64,000 nt of DNA. Origin: Rhynchopus euleeides (Eukaryota > Euglenozoa > Diplonemea > Diplonemida > Diplonemidae). The stretch's first letter is position 1. Every line of letters begins with the position of its first letter. Positions 62,616 through 64,000 of the stretch are shown one piece after another. Where the stretch lies: contig OY723270.1 of the NCBI GenBank assembly GCA_963210315.1, positions 496,001 through 560,000 of the forward strand. Direction: 5' to 3'. The notes under the pieces are model-generated. The model worked only from the letters and a program-made list of their open reading frames with translations, was not told where the DNA came from and made no database searches. The position numbers were made by a program, and so were the translations under genes.

Positions 62616-63627
62616 TCAGATCTGCAGTGCCAAGCGCGCCTTCGCCCTCCGGACTCGCTTGACAGGCGGGGACTCGGCGACGTTGCTCACACTCGGTGCT
62701 TTTGTCGTGGGGGGAGGAGGGGGCTGGAGGCGGCGCTGCCGCTTCTGCTTCGGCTGGTCGTCGTCGTCGTCGTGCGAGAAGAAGTTGAGCTTCGGGGCGT
62801 CCAGATCGAGCCTCGGGAAGGGAACGGCAGGTTCGGCGCAGCGGTACAGCGAAGGGCGGATAGGGCTCGGGGACGGCTCGTTCAGCATCTCGCGTGTCTT
62901 CTCCTGCAGGCGGCGCTTGAGGCGCGAGTTGGCCGCGATGGCCCGGTCCAGCTTGTCGCGCAGCATCGTCACGTCATCCGTGCTGCTGGAGGGCGCGCGG
63001 GACTGCTTCAGCTCGTGGCGCAGCATCCGCACCTCGTCGCTGCGGTCCTTCATAGACTCCATGGCAGAGTCGTGCGTTGCCTTCAGGTGGATGTAGTCGC
63101 TCTGGAGCTTCTCGTGCTCCTGCAAAGAGGGGGTGGTGTGTGGCGGTGGAGGGTCGCATGCTGGAGTGCAGCATCAGATCAGTTCGCTCAATGCAGTGCG
63201 TGCTGAACAGAATTTTGCTGGCAAAAAAAATGGTCGTTATGTCAGTTACGATAAAGCGTAGCGAGGTCGCGAAGGAAATCGTACGGCTGAAGTTTTTATA
63301 AGGATCATGTGCCACTTCACAGTGGTGGTGCTGGGCAGGGTAATTCTCTTGCTATAGCGAAAGGAGTGCGATTTCCGTGTGTGTGTGTGTGTGTATGTGG
63401 TGGTGGATATTCCCCAGGATCTGGAAATCGGGCCACGCACCGCCCTGCAGACCGATTGCCTCTCAGCATCCAATGCATACCTCAGACAGGCTCTTCATCA
63501 GGCGGCCCTCCTTGTCCTTGTCCTTCTTCAACGCGGCGGCCTTTTCAGACTCGCGCTTGTACTTCAGCACCTCCTTCTTAGTGGCCTGCAGCTCGTTGCG
63601 GAGGTCTGTCAGCTCGTCAGACTTGTC
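62616..63627 (-). CDS. 3' exons of a coiled-coil protein (5' part outside or unassigned)
   Basis: Exons 63627-63481 (49 codons) and 63119-62616 (168 codons with stop) join in phase 0; donor GTATGC, acceptors CACAG and TTGCAG. Most of it is coiled coil (DELTDLRNELQATKKEVLKY, then SDEVRMLRHELKQS and LRDKLDRAIAANSRLKRRLQ). The tail is acidic then basic (HDDDDDQPKQKRQRR, PPVKRVRRAKARLALQI), suggesting a nuclear signal. No catalytic domain is visible, so no function is assigned. Earlier exons must lie upstream of 63628; none is convincing before the window ends. Confidence 0.75.
63225..63320 (-). repeat. SINE-like family 1 fragment in a coiled-coil gene intron
   Basis: Reverse orientation: ATCGTACGGCTGAAG and CGAAGGAAATCG are the complement of the family 1 tail (CTTCAGTCGTACGATTTCC), followed by GTGCCACTTCACAG. 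Confidence 0.65.
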
Positions 63628-64000
63628 CTGTGGTGGGGTGTGTATATGAGCAGGGTCTGGCTGTGGTAGCGTTATGGCTGTCAAGTGAGATCGGCAGCGT
63701 TGGTATCGGGTGACCGACCCACTGCCGCGGTCTCCGTTCCTTCTTGCGCCACCAGATAGATTATCAGCGAACGACACAGTTCGAGAGCCTCTCTGAGTTG
63801 TGTGAGATGGGCGGTCTCCGATGGAGTCCTGGAGGAGCTCCGCAAGGTCCCGTTCACGAAGAAGCAGATACAGGCCTCGAAGACCGACCTTCCGCGGGTT
63901 CACGTTGGAGGACCCGCGTAGTTCGCAGGATGAGTTTGTTGATGGTCACGTATGGAAGGAGCTCAGGAGGGCGGAGGACACGGGCGGTACTGCCAGTGAG
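63628..64000. other. Right edge, unassigned
   Basis: Upstream intron or 5' exons of the coiled-coil gene. On the plus strand 63890-64000 reads GFTLEDPRSSQDEFVDGHVW then KELRRAEDTGGTASE to the edge, which looks protein-like and could start another gene or element continuing beyond the window. Confidence 0.3.

Overview
The window is nuclear DNA of a unicellular eukaryote. Protein genes carry short GT-AG introns, with donors mostly reading GTATGN. There are eukaryotic tRNA genes, including an initiator tRNA-Met. The proteins are eukaryotic: PP2C phosphatase, a UBE2Z-like E2, an AAAP transporter, an SR-type cyclophilin and a PPR protein. Spacers are full of long G or C homopolymers, which is unusual. 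A chromerid or other alveolate is my guess from the overall style; nothing in the sequence proves it.

Layout of host genes, nearly all on the minus strand: PP2C phosphatase (4041-4925); a five-exon coiled-coil/PDZ-like/C2 protein (6768-9291); a broken ankyrin-NACHT-pentapeptide-WD40 gene (10848-15200); a UBE2Z-like ubiquitin-conjugating enzyme fused to a second UBC domain (21425-24005, 3' end open); a three-exon amino-acid transporter (34554-37271); a cluster of tRNA-Arg(ACG), tRNA-iMet(CAT) and tRNA-Gln(TTG) (41813-42150); an RS/RD-tailed cyclophilin (51886-53678); a PPR-like protein (54740-56530); and the 3' part of a coiled-coil protein (62616-63627).

Mobile DNA dominates the rest. A 6-kb hAT-like transposon (25810-31795) has GC-palindromic ends and an intact transposase frame, and carries a nested short-LTR element with a 10-bp target duplication. 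A tyrosine-recombinase retroelement (42243-46930) has short direct terminal repeats and the order ORF1 - recombinase - RT/RNase H, as in the VIPER/TATE group; a truncated relative lies at about 58735-60370. Two near-identical 1,147-bp foldback elements (38126-39272, 56765-57911) and other TA-flanked inverted-repeat elements (19140-20037, 20040-21189, 60852-61471) are present. A 1.56-kb palindrome (40161-41720) has tRNA-His-like sequences at both ends. A hairpin/GTCGAC array occurs twice in opposite orientation (2250-3004, 48941-49920). At least four SINE-like families are dispersed through introns and spacers.

There is no operon logic here; the genes look functionally independent. The strongest candidates for new biology are the tandem-UBC E2, the retroelement with recombinase upstream of RT and an in-frame TGA ahead of a perfect hairpin, the nested short-LTR element with a partial hammerhead-like core, and the tRNA-bounded palindrome. 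Exons, splice sites, tRNA folds and repeat ends were read by hand; no database search was run.
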